Source of the DNA: Candidatus Poseidoniaceae archaeon
GTDB taxonomy: Archaea > Thermoplasmatota > Poseidoniia > Poseidoniales > Poseidoniaceae
Direction: 5' to 3'
DNA: 64,000 bases
NCBI GenBank assembly: GCA_949372655.1
Contig: CASIAI010000002.1
Coordinates: forward strand, 231,184 to 295,183
The notes below the pieces were generated by a model. That model was not told the origin of the DNA, did not search any database, and saw only the letters and a program-made list of their open reading frames with translations. The first letter of the stretch is position 1, and each line of letters opens with the position of its first letter. The translations under genes were made by a program, and so were the position numbers. Shown here one piece after another: positions 53,723 through 63,119 of this stretch.

Positions 53723-55741
53723 GTGGTCGAATTACCTCAGGGTGTTGTCATTGAAGTTCGTCGTGGTGGGCACGATGCATTGAGACAACTTGCAGGAGAT
53801 ATGTCGAGACTTGGAGTGTCTGGGCACATTCGTGTTGAGCGTAAACCGAAGGAACTTATGCCACGTATTAGTCAGATTGTAATTCAGGATGGGATTCCCA
53901 AAATTGCCATTCATGAATCGGATGCGATAAAGACTGGCATTGAAGCATTGTTAGAGATTGAAAGTGATGCTACTGCGGTAGATGCATTAATTTCATTACA
54001 TGAATTATCAGATGATGAATTAGAAAAAGTCATCAGACTATATCCAGATGCTGGTGTTTACTCTCAAGAGCAAAATGGCTCTGAAGAAGATGACCAATGG
54101 TGGAATCAAGTGAAGTTACAATCAAGGCGATGGGTTCGGGATAATCGATTACCTGAGGTGGAACCAACTGTAGAAGCACCAGAGTTTATCCGCCAAAAAT
54201 CGCAGGCACAACTAAGGCGTCTTGAAGGGGATAACCGCCAACTGAATCTCGGTGATGTACTACTATTTGATGCCGAAGATTCAAATTTAGTTGTTGAATT
54301 ATCAAGTGCTCTAGCAAGTCATGGGAGGCCGATTCTTGTTATTACTCGAACCAATCCTAAATTTTTGAATAGGAATCATGACATACCTACAAGTTCCTGC
54401 CTTTGGTTGAGTAGTAGTGATGATAAAAGTGCAATTTCATCGAATTTGGACATACTTCGTAAGAGAATTATGAATTTCTTATGGGCCAATAAGCAGGCAA
54501 TAATTTCAATCGACGGGCTTGAATACCTTTCCAGTCGTAATGATGACACAGCAATGATGGAGTTTATCCGAACCATCGCTGATGAAGTTCGTATGGAAGA
54601 CCATGCAATGTTGCTGTCATGTGACCTTTCAGCATTTGAATCATCTACCAGGCATAGTATCACAAGAGAAGTTGAAGAACTTTCAACGAGTATGGTTGAA
54701 TTATGGTTGATGGAGGAAGAATCTTTGTTTGAACATCCAATTTGTGTAGATCTCGGTGAAGAGGAATCAAGATGGATTGAACAGCAACTTAACCTACTTT
54801 CATCTAGAACTGGGGATATGATTCATAATGTAGATTTCGAACTTACAGGTGGAAGTACGATTATTGAAGCAGATGATGCAATTTCAGCCGGAGAGAATTT
54901 AGCACAAGTGGTTGAACAATGGGAACAAGAATCTCATCAAAGTATCGATATTTCAGAAACCCCAGAGGTATTCGAGGATTCAAGTGAGGATTTAATCTCT
55001 AAGCCTATTGTAAGTGTTGGGAAATATGGAGATGATAGTTTGGAGGAACTCGAAAAGTCATTTGAATCTGAAAAAGTTATACTTTCTGAAACTTTAGATG
55101 TCGTAGAATCTGTCGATGATACTTTAGTAATTTCAGATATTCCATTGACTGTAATTGAAAAGAAGCCTGTCCCACGCAGTCCAATTAGAATCAAGAGACG
55201 TAAATCTCGGAAGGTTAAACCTTCGAGTAACTCAGTTAATTCTTCCAAGAGCAGGATGTTAGCTGCTGTCAAAAACAATACTCAAGTCGATAGTTTTGAA
55301 AAACTTGACAATTTCCCTACAAGGAAATTAGGTATTGCAGACAACTTAGAAGAATATTCAAAGCGTCAAGATAATGCATTTGATAAAACCTTTAGAGTAA
55401 AGGGCCAAACCTCTGATAAATCGTTGATACAAGCAAGTAAACAGAAGGCTGCCAAGAGAATTCCTTCTATGGGCATAATGCAAACCAAAAAGACGATCCA
55501 GTATCAAAAATCGGGTGAAAGCAGAGATACTTCGTTAAGTCCTTTGATGGCAAGAAGAGTCGAAGTCAAAAACGAGGAGTCTAAGTTTTCCAGAGAATCC
55601 GCTACAAGGAAACAGAGTAATACCACTATTGAGCAACACTATGAAGAGTGGTCAAAAGAAGAGAACTCTGATAAATCCTCGACTACTTTGTATGATGAAA
55701 ACGGAAAAGAAATAAATAGAGTCAATGGTGATAATCAATGA
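53723..55741 (+). CDS. DUF835-domain protein with long disordered C-terminus
   Basis: The DUF835 domain occupies about residues 178-320 (LGDVLLFDAEDSNLVVELSS; CLWLSSSDDKSAISSNLDIL; AIISIDGLEYLSSRNDDTAM; RMEDHAMLLSCDLSAFES). In archaea this domain usually follows sensor domains and resembles a NTPase-like signal module. The preceding 175 residues form a separate N-terminal domain (VVIEVRRGGHDALRQLAGDM). The C-terminal half is acidic then strongly basic and disordered (SPIRIKRRKSRKVKPSS), perhaps for nucleic-acid contact. The GTG start at 53723 follows AGGGGT. Its stop overlaps the next gene by four bases. Confidence 0.7.
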   Translation: MVELPQGVVIEVRRGGHDALRQLAGDMSRLGVSGHIRVERKPKELMPRISQIVIQDGIPKIAIHESDAIKTGIEALLEIESDATAVDALISLHELSDDELEKVIRLYPDAGVYSQEQNGSEEDDQWWNQVKLQSRRWVRDNRLPEVEPTVEAPEFIRQKSQAQLRRLEGDNRQLNLGDVLLFDAEDSNLVVELSSALASHGRPILVITRTNPKFLNRNHDIPTSSCLWLSSSDDKSAISSNLDILRKRIMNFLWANKQAIISIDGLEYLSSRNDDTAMMEFIRTIADEVRMEDHAMLLSCDLSAFESSTRHSITREVEELSTSMVELWLMEEESLFEHPICVDLGEEESRWIEQQLNLLSSRTGDMIHNVDFELTGGSTIIEADDAISAGENLAQVVEQWEQESHQSIDISETPEVFEDSSEDLISKPIVSVGKYGDDSLEELEKSFESEKVILSETLDVVESVDDTLVISDIPLTVIEKKPVPRSPIRIKRRKSRKVKPSSNSVNSSKSRMLAAVKNNTQVDSFEKLDNFPTRKLGIADNLEEYSKRQDNAFDKTFRVKGQTSDKSLIQASKQKAAKRIPSMGIMQTKKTIQYQKSGESRDTSLSPLMARRVEVKNEESKFSRESATRKQSNTTIEQHYEEWSKEENSDKSSTTLYDENGKEINRVNGDNQ

Positions 55742-57861
55742 TGACTCGTAAGGATAGATTAAATTCAGCGCTAAATAATGCCAAGCGTCACTTACAGTCT
55801 TTGGATAATTCTTCGGCAGAAGATAATGATACTGAACCATCAAAAGATTTCATGCCTGCTCGTTCTAAGTTAAACAAAATGCTCGGACGGAAATCGGTTG
55901 CAGATACTCGCAGAGCCAAGTTATTACAGAGAGTTGGAGTTTCATCAAGACCGACTTTCGACCTTATCGCAGACCATGTACTTGGACGTGAAAGTCGTAA
56001 CTTCAAACCTTCCATAGACTTGGAAAACAACGGAGATGACATTTCGGATGTTGTAGCAAAGCGGTTGGCTAACTTACGCGAAAGAACCCTTGCATCAATA
56101 GATGAAGATAGTCAATCGATGTATGGAGATGATAATAATTATCTTGGATATGACCATGATGGAATTCCAGTGTGGAAAAGCGTAGTGCAAGGGCAAAGAA
56201 GGAGTCAAAAGTTGACTCATATTGAATTGGAAAATGAAATTTCTCTTGCAGCCCATCATCACTCGGTTTACATTCCAAAGGATTTTGACTGGCCTAAAAA
56301 ACTTGACTTTGAAACTCATAAAACCTTCAAACAGTGGGTTACTATTGTCGAGAATCGTCGAGCAACACAATTAGCAGAAGGAGTCGTTGATTCAACTGGG
56401 GATGGACTAAACCCACTACTCATCATTGGTGATGGAGAGACTGGCCGTTCTCATCTTATCCATGCTATTTCCCAAGCGATATTACAGCGTCATGAAGGAC
56501 ATGTATTTCTTCTGTCGGGAGTGGAATTAGAGGATTTAGAATCACTCCCTGAAGGATGGCAAGAATCCTTGATTGGATGTAGTCTTCTGGCTTTTGATGA
56601 TATTGATATGATCGCTGAAAATAAGATGCTCTCCAATTCTATTGGCAAGATGATAGATTATGCTTTGAATTTGAATGTGCATGTAGTTTTGACATCTTCA
56701 TGTTCTCCAAGTGAATGGCCTGCATCTAGACTGTGGGATTTATGCAGGGGATGTGTTCAAACTTCGATAAAACAGCCTAGTGCTGGAAGTTTGATGCTAT
56801 TTGCTAGAAGGCAGGCTATTGAATTGAATCTTGTTCTTGATGATAGTCAGTTGGCAACTCTTGTCACTCATGATTCTGTGGGTTGGCGTTCGACGAATTC
56901 TAATCTAGAAAAATTAGCTAATTTTATTCGAAGTGGTGAGCAAATAGTAGATGCTCATGATGTATCTTCAATTCTATCAGATATGCCTCTTGAATCACAG
57001 ATGGAGCATGATGAAATCGTCCGGGAGCGAGTGGAGGATATCGCTCAAAGGCTGATTTCAAATGCTGTCGATGTGGTTTACAGTGACCATGAAATTGGAG
57101 GCATAGAATTAACCAGTGAACTACCCGAACTTTCAGAGCACTATGAACCTCCTAATTGGGATGTTGAGGAACTATCTAATTCACAGGTTGACCTCCTAGA
57201 GAGGCATGTCAAAACTACACTTGAAGATTTAACACCTGAGGCACCATCGGTTTTAGATTTACATGACCGTGACAAGCATTTAGTTGCTCAAAGAAACCGT
57301 ATTCGAGGTGAGGACTTTGGCAAAGCAGCAGATATCCTAACCGATATTGAGATGAATCTTGATGGTCAGTTTGAATCTGCGGAACTAGAATTGAGTGAGA
57401 ATTCCATTATCTTGGAAGGTCTTGAAAATTCTATGTTGGAATTGGCACAGAGGGCTAGTGATGCATCACTTGAAGATCTAATTCTGATTGCAGATGATCT
57501 GCGTGAACTCGAACAAAAGTTAGTTGAAATCGACCCGGAGAAAGAACCTTTACCAGAGTTTGTTGAGGCTAAACTAATTCGTAAACCTGCAAAACGAAGA
57601 AGGAAAAAACAACGTACAGCAAAAACTAGCATTCTGAAAGTTTCTTCCAACATTTCCTCTATTTTAGATAGTCATGAACCCGAAGGTGAATGGAATCTTG
57701 ATGATGCGAATGTCTCGATAGATGACCTTTTAGATTCTAATTTAGACCAAAGTAATTCTATTAGAGAAATAAAACAAACACTAGTACCTCATCCGGATGA
57801 GGTCCAGGGAACTACTACGTTAACTGCAAAATCAGTTCTTGTTTCAGGTGAAGAAGAATGA
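55738..57861 (+). CDS. DnaA/Hda-like AAA+ protein with altered Walker A
   Basis: Residues about 195-400 have the order of a DnaA-type AAA+ module: NPLLIIGDGETGRSHLIHAI (Walker A at 231-238, with Arg in place of Lys), then LLAFDDID (Walker B, 283-290), VVLTSSCSPSEW (sensor 1, as in VLTSDRPP), SRLWDLCRG (arginine-finger position) and RQAIELNLVLDDSQLATLV. The N-terminal 190 residues and the 300-residue C-terminal half (with KRRRKKQR) are unrelated to bacterial DnaA, and no domain IV HTH is seen. ATGATG overlaps the previous gene by four bases. It may be a regulator rather than an origin ATPase; loss of the Lys would weaken ATP hydrolysis. Confidence 0.65.
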   Translation: MMTRKDRLNSALNNAKRHLQSLDNSSAEDNDTEPSKDFMPARSKLNKMLGRKSVADTRRAKLLQRVGVSSRPTFDLIADHVLGRESRNFKPSIDLENNGDDISDVVAKRLANLRERTLASIDEDSQSMYGDDNNYLGYDHDGIPVWKSVVQGQRRSQKLTHIELENEISLAAHHHSVYIPKDFDWPKKLDFETHKTFKQWVTIVENRRATQLAEGVVDSTGDGLNPLLIIGDGETGRSHLIHAISQAILQRHEGHVFLLSGVELEDLESLPEGWQESLIGCSLLAFDDIDMIAENKMLSNSIGKMIDYALNLNVHVVLTSSCSPSEWPASRLWDLCRGCVQTSIKQPSAGSLMLFARRQAIELNLVLDDSQLATLVTHDSVGWRSTNSNLEKLANFIRSGEQIVDAHDVSSILSDMPLESQMEHDEIVRERVEDIAQRLISNAVDVVYSDHEIGGIELTSELPELSEHYEPPNWDVEELSNSQVDLLERHVKTTLEDLTPEAPSVLDLHDRDKHLVAQRNRIRGEDFGKAADILTDIEMNLDGQFESAELELSENSIILEGLENSMLELAQRASDASLEDLILIADDLRELEQKLVEIDPEKEPLPEFVEAKLIRKPAKRRRKKQRTAKTSILKVSSNISSILDSHEPEGEWNLDDANVSIDDLLDSNLDQSNSIREIKQTLVPHPDEVQGTTTLTAKSVLVSGEEE

Positions 57862-58322
57862 AATCACCTTGGTGGATGAAGGGGGTTCCCTTCTCTTGTC
57901 AACCAGAATGTGGTAAGTGTTGCGATGAACCTGGAGGAATTGTATTTCTCAGCATAAATGATGCACAAAGAATAGCAAACCACTTCGACATGGAGGTTTC
58001 AGATTGGTTGGAAAGAGATTGTACTCAGACATTAGATGGAAGATATATCCTAAATAGTCGTGAAACCGATGGGATATGTATTTACTTAGATGGATTAAAA
58101 CAATGTGAAATTTATCAGGTTAGACCCCAGCAATGTGCAGCATTTCCTTGGTGGTCAGAAAATCTATCTTCCCAAAGAGCTTGGAATGAAGTTAAGAAGT
58201 CATGCCCCGGTTTAACTTCAGATGATGCCATTGTAATTGATGGAAATACAATTAGAATTCAAATTTTTTCAGACAGACAGTCAACAAAGGGTTTCCGCAG
58301 TTGGCCAGGTAATAAGCGATGA
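57858..58322 (+). CDS. YkgJ-family zinc/iron-binding Cys-cluster protein
   Basis: Small soluble protein with the YkgJ cysteine pattern: C14-x3-C18-x2-C21-C22 at the N-terminus (FSCQPECGKCCDEPGG), then CIYLDGLKQCEIYQVRPQQC, whose I/YQVRP..C is the family hallmark, and AAFPWW. The metal could be zinc or an Fe-S cluster. Length 154 is typical. The ATG overlaps the AAA+ gene stop (ATGA), so translation is coupled and the function may be linked. Ends 57 bases before citrate synthase, which has its own TATA box. Confidence 0.82.
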   Translation: MKSPWWMKGVPFSCQPECGKCCDEPGGIVFLSINDAQRIANHFDMEVSDWLERDCTQTLDGRYILNSRETDGICIYLDGLKQCEIYQVRPQQCAAFPWWSENLSSQRAWNEVKKSCPGLTSDDAIVIDGNTIRIQIFSDRQSTKGFRSWPGNKR

Positions 58323-58354
58323 CCTTTCGATTGATTCGAATATTTAGAGGCCGA

Positions 58355-58362
58355 CTTTATAC
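58355..58362 (+). promoter_or_regulatory. TATA box of the citrate synthase gene
   Basis: CTTTATAC, about 40 bases upstream of the TTG start at 58398, leaving room for the GAGGGGG ribosome binding site. Confidence 0.45.
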
Positions 58363-58397
58363 ACAAGTGTTTTCTCGGATTGTTGAGGGGGATTAAA

Positions 58398-59564
58398 TTG
58401 ACTGATGATGATATACTACTGGAGATGACAGATGAGCATCTAAATATTGGTCTAAGAGGAGTCCCAGTCGGCACATGTCGTACCTCTTTTGTCACTCCTA
58501 CTGAAGGTGTTCACTATTGTGGATACCCAATTAGAGAATTGGCGAGTTTTGAACCTGAAGATATTGTTTATCTTTTACTGAATAAAGAATTACCTAATGC
58601 ACAACAATCTCTTGAAATCCGCAAAGATTTAGCTAGCAGAGCGAAAATTCCGGGAGACTTGGAATCAGTTTTGCGTACTCTCCCTAAATCCGGCCACCCT
58701 ATGGATTGGCTATCTGTTGGAATTCACACCCTTGGAATGTTTGATACGACCGATGATTGGAAAGAAGATGCATTGAATCTAATTGCTAGAATGCCTAGAT
58801 TAATGGGCTTAATTTTTAGAATTAGAGAAGGGCGTGACTCCAATATTCCTGATGATGATACATCTCTTTCTTTAGTTGATAGATTCATCAGTACTTTGGA
58901 ACTAGACAATGTAAATCATGGAGTTATGAATAGAGTTATTTCAACATACCTTGTATTGCATATGGATCATGGTGGAGGTAATCTTTCAACTTTCACTGGA
59001 AAGGCAGTAGCATCAGGTAAAGCGACTGTTTATTCATCAATGGCGGGTGCTATGAATGCATTATCGGGCCCTCTTCATGGGCGTGCTAACCAATCATGCT
59101 TAGAATTTGTTTTGAAAATTGGAACGAGTGATACCACAGAAGTAGAAGCCTTCGTGCGAGCAGAATTAGATGCTGGTAGGCCAATTTTTGGGTTTGGACA
59201 TGCTGTTCTAAGAGTTGAAGACCCTCGGGCTACTGTACAATTTGAACTTGGAGAAGAAATCTGTCCAAATGATGAAAATTTCAAGATTATCAGAACACTA
59301 CGTGAAGTAGCCCCTAGAGTCTTAGGAGAGAATTCGAAAATAAGTAATCCAAATGCTAATGTCGATATTGCTAGCGGTGCATTATTACATCATGCAGGAT
59401 TGAAAGACCCAACTTACTATACTACCTTTTTCGGTTGGGCTAGAGTTGCTGGAATTGGTGCACAAATTGTTGATGAGCGTTCTGTTTTCCGTGGTGGCAA
59501 GGGTGTTCCAATTTATCGACCAAAATATTTTGCAGAACAGCAAACCTTGCGTCATATCGAGTAA
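58398..59564 (+). CDS. gltA: Citrate synthase
   Basis: Condenses acetyl-CoA and oxaloacetate to citrate, entry of the TCA cycle. The active-site triad is intact: His in LSGPLHGRANQ, His in FGFGHAVLRVEDPRA, and Asp in NPNANVDIASGALLHHAG. FGWARVAGIGAQIVDER and YRPK complete the C-terminal signature. A length near 388 with these motifs fits the type I two-domain enzyme; 2-methylcitrate synthase is an alternative. TTG at 58398 has GAGGGGG eight bases upstream, making it a better start than TTG at 58380. Its stop abuts the convergent glycerophosphodiesterase gene. Confidence 0.93.
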   Translation: MTDDDILLEMTDEHLNIGLRGVPVGTCRTSFVTPTEGVHYCGYPIRELASFEPEDIVYLLLNKELPNAQQSLEIRKDLASRAKIPGDLESVLRTLPKSGHPMDWLSVGIHTLGMFDTTDDWKEDALNLIARMPRLMGLIFRIREGRDSNIPDDDTSLSLVDRFISTLELDNVNHGVMNRVISTYLVLHMDHGGGNLSTFTGKAVASGKATVYSSMAGAMNALSGPLHGRANQSCLEFVLKIGTSDTTEVEAFVRAELDAGRPIFGFGHAVLRVEDPRATVQFELGEEICPNDENFKIIRTLREVAPRVLGENSKISNPNANVDIASGALLHHAGLKDPTYYTTFFGWARVAGIGAQIVDERSVFRGGKGVPIYRPKYFAEQQTLRHIE

Positions 59565-60719
59565 TTATTTCATTACTGGTCTAGAAGTTTTCCCTGACCC
59601 TCGATGGCCGATTAATCTAACACTTTGCCAGGGTGGAGAGTCAACACTTTTTGTCAATACAACATCGAGATCTATATCCCAATTCCATTTTTGCCGCCAA
59701 TATTGAATGAGTTCTGTCTTCCTCTGAGTGTCACATTCATTCCATGATGGTACATCCGATTTCAATTGTTTAATTATCGACAGGTGTTGTTCTTTTGAAG
59801 CACTATCTAGTAATTCTTTTTGCTTTTTATCCAGTGGCATAGTTGCAGGATTAAGCCATCTGGCATCACCTGATGGTAGCCATGTTAAGTTAGGGTCTAA
59901 GTGGTCGGTTAATGCGGTTAAACCTGCATTTAATACGCTGTATTCCAAATTAGGTTTAGTTGGCCAAACATAAGTTGGTAATCCTCTTTGGCATTGTAAA
60001 AGGTATTCTCTACGTTTTCCATGTAATCCGACCATCCTACCAAAGAGTGCACGAGAATATACAGGTGAGAAATATTCCATCGCACATGGAACCATCGAAG
60101 ACTCGGAATCTCTATGTTTCTTTACTAATCGAGAAAAGGGAGTGATGAAATATTGCGGGAAGGCATAAGTTCTCTTGACAGTACGATTTCCTATTGTTGG
60201 AATGGATGGCATTAATTCAGCCCAGTTCCTCTTTATTGAAGTATTATCAATTATTTTCTTCATTCCTTTATAGAATGAATAGAATACAGAATTTTGATTT
60301 GGTATATGGTTTTGGTCGAGTTTTGATTCAGCCATCTTCATGGCTGTTGAAAGGGAATTTATCTGTCTGGATTTACCAAATATACCCCGGCCCGTTGGAG
60401 AAAGTAAATGCGGACGTTTGAATTCAAGACATACCATTTTACCTCGTTCAATCCAATGTTCTCTTATCTCTGAATCATTTAATAGATCATCAAGAGAGCA
60501 GAATCCTTCCTCCTTTAGTTCATCTAAAGTCCATGATTCTAACCATTTACTTCGACCCTCTAATCTTTCCTTTGCTACAGAGACTATCGAGTCATGATGA
60601 ATCACTAACTCATTATCATTAGTTAGTCGGACATCCAGTTCGATTCCATCGGTGTGAACAATTCCATGTCGAAGACTCTGTAGAGTATTTTCTGGAGATT
60701 GACTCCAAGCATCGGACAT
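59565..60719 (-). CDS. Glycerophosphodiester phosphodiesterase family protein with C-terminal HRG (possible circular permutation)
   Basis: GDPD family enzyme that would split glycerophosphodiesters to glycerol phosphate and an alcohol. The protein starts SDAWSQSPENTLQSL, exactly where the family sequence continues after its N-terminal HRG. GIELDVRLTNDNELVIHHDS supplies the metal Glu/Asp (E27, D29) and His (H42). VCLEFKRP, and TYVWPTKPNLEYSVLNAGLT, ALTDHLDP, match later strands. The N-terminal HRG strand itself is missing, but the extreme C-terminus is SVRLIGHRGSGKTSRP (H372, R373). This is precisely the expected first strand. A TATA-like element in TTTACAAATA lies upstream of the ATG, and the frame is closed by a stop seven codons earlier, so the gene is not truncated at the 5' end. 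Confidence 0.75.
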   Translation of the reverse strand: MSDAWSQSPENTLQSLRHGIVHTDGIELDVRLTNDNELVIHHDSIVSVAKERLEGRSKWLESWTLDELKEEGFCSLDDLLNDSEIREHWIERGKMVCLEFKRPHLLSPTGRGIFGKSRQINSLSTAMKMAESKLDQNHIPNQNSVFYSFYKGMKKIIDNTSIKRNWAELMPSIPTIGNRTVKRTYAFPQYFITPFSRLVKKHRDSESSMVPCAMEYFSPVYSRALFGRMVGLHGKRREYLLQCQRGLPTYVWPTKPNLEYSVLNAGLTALTDHLDPNLTWLPSGDARWLNPATMPLDKKQKELLDSASKEQHLSIIKQLKSDVPSWNECDTQRKTELIQYWRQKWNWDIDLDVVLTKSVDSPPWQSVRLIGHRGSGKTSRPVMK

Positions 60720-60844
60720 GAGACTTCGTGTCAGTTTCTATTTGTAAATGTGCCATGTCTGGCAATTATCATTTCATTGATTAAACTACACTAAACAACA
60801 GTTGCCGTCAAAAAGGATATATTGTCAAATGCTACGTCAGTCAC

Positions 60845-62284
60845 ATGAGCCCTTACCGTGTTATGATGCTTATCATCCTTTTACTAACACCCGTAATCTG
60901 CTTATGGTTCACTCTCCACATCAAAGGACGTAGAATTCCCATTAAACATTGGCTAAAAGAATTCCATGAGAATAGATATTACCTTCACGCAATCGGCTAT
61001 GTCATAATAATTAGATGGAAATCAATTACCGACGGTCTAAATGAACCAATCAAAGCTGATGTCGGGCACTGGACTGAATGGGTTCATGGTCTAGAAGGAG
61101 AATTTACTAAGTTCATTCAAGATACCTTCTATAATGAAACTCTAACCACTATACTGAATTTCCATTATCTTTTCATCTATCTATTCTTGATTTATGTTAC
61201 CACGGTATATTATGCCTACAGTGGAGATAGAGATATGACTGATAAAGTGACGATGAACTATCTTTTGATATATGCTCTCGCAGTTCCTTATTACCTATTT
61301 TTCAATGTAGAAGTCACTTCTTCTTGGATTCCTGGAATGGATGCTTTACTATACCAAGATGGTGCTTATACAACCTTTTACGCACTTCATGACCCTCTCG
61401 ATAATGCAGTTCCTTCACTTCATGTAGCAATTCCTTTTGGTATTTTGATGTTAAATTACCTTCATGTTAAAGAAAAGGGTGGGAAAATGTCTGAATGGGA
61501 ACATTGGCCATATCATCTATTTATCCTAATCAACACAATAGTATTCTGCTTCTCGATTTTATATCTAGGAATTCATTGGGTCACCGATATTCCACTTGGT
61601 ATGATTATTGGTGGGGTAGGGGCGCTATTCATACATCACCTACAACCTCGTCTTAGAAATGACCATGGTTCCTTCTTCAAAGGAATTACAAAATCTAAAG
61701 TCAAGCGGCATACCATGATTGAAGGAATGGGGACTTTAATAATGCTTACAATCATACTTTTGGCAGTTAATTTTCAAATAGATCAATCCGATGAAAGAGT
61801 CTCTTATCAGTTGGGACCTCAAGATTCAACCTTCGAGATAATTCAAGAAATTAGTCATGGTGATTTAGTAGATTCTCAAATTACTAATCTCGATAGCAGT
61901 CTTTCGCTTGAAGTTGTTTATTTGCAAGTAGAGGATAGTACTTCTGCGATGGAAGATGGGATGATAGACTGGCAGAAATTGAAAACGTTAGGTGATAATT
62001 ATACCATTCCTGCTGGAGGAACACTGGACTTAGAAACGACCCAGCATAACGTTTTTCACTTTATTGTTTTACATAACCCAGCAGATAGTTCTTCTGAAGA
62101 TTCGGTATTGAAGGTTAGAGTTGTTAATGATTATCATCAAGAGGAAATGTCTACTGCAATATTGATATCTTTGCCCTCGCTATGGATGACAGTATTCGTA
62201 CTCCATAGACTTCGACGTCTGAAACTTAACAAGCGTTCAATGATTGATTCAACACCGTCTCACATTTGGGATGAAGAAGAATAG
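60845..62284 (+). CDS. PAP2-superfamily membrane phosphatase (AUR1-like), with extra C-terminal domain
   Basis: Integral-membrane lipid phosphatase or phosphotransferase. Active-site motifs are PSLHVA with H193 and LGIHWVTDIPLG with H244 and D248; these are motifs 2 and 3 of the PAP2 fold and of inositol-phosphorylceramide synthase (AUR1). About six TM helices fill residues 5-270. Residues 290-310 form another TM helix, followed by an external domain of about 130 residues (FEIIQEISHGDLVDSQITNL) and a last TM helix near 450. The domain order PAP2-plus-external domain is unusual. Divergent from the GDPD gene (125 bases between), both acting on lipid phosphates. Confidence 0.82.
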   Translation: MSPYRVMMLIILLLTPVICLWFTLHIKGRRIPIKHWLKEFHENRYYLHAIGYVIIIRWKSITDGLNEPIKADVGHWTEWVHGLEGEFTKFIQDTFYNETLTTILNFHYLFIYLFLIYVTTVYYAYSGDRDMTDKVTMNYLLIYALAVPYYLFFNVEVTSSWIPGMDALLYQDGAYTTFYALHDPLDNAVPSLHVAIPFGILMLNYLHVKEKGGKMSEWEHWPYHLFILINTIVFCFSILYLGIHWVTDIPLGMIIGGVGALFIHHLQPRLRNDHGSFFKGITKSKVKRHTMIEGMGTLIMLTIILLAVNFQIDQSDERVSYQLGPQDSTFEIIQEISHGDLVDSQITNLDSSLSLEVVYLQVEDSTSAMEDGMIDWQKLKTLGDNYTIPAGGTLDLETTQHNVFHFIVLHNPADSSSEDSVLKVRVVNDYHQEEMSTAILISLPSLWMTVFVLHRLRRLKLNKRSMIDSTPSHIWDEEE

Positions 62285-62324
62285 TTATCGTTTGTGTTAT
62301 GAGTTCCCACCTTTTCGGATAATC

Positions 62325-63119
62325 ATGGGCGAACAGAATTCACTTACTCAGACGGTTACTGAGTTAGTAGATTCTCCTGGTGGACAAATCGTTATGGATA
62401 TCAGGGAATTCATGATTTCGAGAATAAAATACATTGTTGCGATATTCTTACTTGGAGTGATGATAGGTTTCCCACTCACCAAATCTGTCATCTCCTGGTT
62501 AATCGACCCATCTAGGCTACCTGATGATGTCAATATCATTGTAGTTACACCTGTAGAGTATATCCTACTTCAGTTTCATATCGCTACAAGTCTAGGAGCC
62601 TTTTTCGTTATGTCATATCTTTTCTTTGAAGCTGCATGGAGGGGATTAAGTAATGATTCAGTAAAACAAAGAATTGCAGAATTAAATCTTCAGCCGCCTT
62701 CTTTTGGTCCAACGGTAATTCTCACTATATTGTCAACTCTTGGTTTGGCTCTATTGGGTCTTTTTTATTCTTGGGAGTTTCTAACACCAATGATTCTACA
62801 GTACCTCACTGATGATGCACAGAGTGCAGGGATCTCAACCGAATGGAGATTATCGGGATATGTCGGCTTCATTGTAAGTTTGGCACTTGCTTCAGTTATT
62901 GGATTTCAATCTCCAGTGGCTACATTATTGATACTTAGAATGGGAGTTCTAGAGAGGACAGAAATTAGGGCATATAGAAGACATATCTGGTTTACAGCAT
63001 TCCTTCTTGGAGCATTACTATCGCCTCCAGACCCGCTTTCACTATTCTTGGTGGCAATGCCGGTTGTAATCTTATTCGAATTAGCACTAATTGCCGACTC
63101 AATTACTCGCCGAGGGTAA
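62325..63119 (+). CDS. tatC: Sec-independent translocase TatC
   Basis: Receptor subunit of the twin-arginine translocase, which exports folded proteins. Six TM helices are visible. Family landmarks are PVEYILLQFHI (helix 1-2 Pro-x-Glu), FFVMSYLFFEAAWRG, FGPTVILTILSTLGLALLGL, and SPPDPLSLFLVAMPVVILFE near the end, matching the TPPDP..q..la.P...LyE signature. The ATG at 62325 (MGEQNSLTQT) lies just beyond the PAP2 stop; an upstream in-frame start at 62244 would overlap that gene by 41 bases and add non-family residues. TatA is not in the window. The 3' end overlaps the convergent PHP gene by 21 bases. Confidence 0.85.
   Translation: MGEQNSLTQTVTELVDSPGGQIVMDIREFMISRIKYIVAIFLLGVMIGFPLTKSVISWLIDPSRLPDDVNIIVVTPVEYILLQFHIATSLGAFFVMSYLFFEAAWRGLSNDSVKQRIAELNLQPPSFGPTVILTILSTLGLALLGLFYSWEFLTPMILQYLTDDAQSAGISTEWRLSGYVGFIVSLALASVIGFQSPVATLLILRMGVLERTEIRAYRRHIWFTAFLLGALLSPPDPLSLFLVAMPVVILFELALIADSITRRG

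Noticed and set aside
59565..59625. GHRGSGKTS as a P-loop nucleotide-binding motif
   Set aside because: It is at the extreme C-terminus without any NTPase domain after it and matches the GDPD strand 1 motif instead.
60728..60780. MIIARHG in another frame upstream of the glycerophosphodiesterase, resembling the missing HRG strand
   Set aside because: The order is RHG, not HRG, the frame ends after 13 codons, and a TATA-like element occupies the region; the C-terminal GHRG is a better match.
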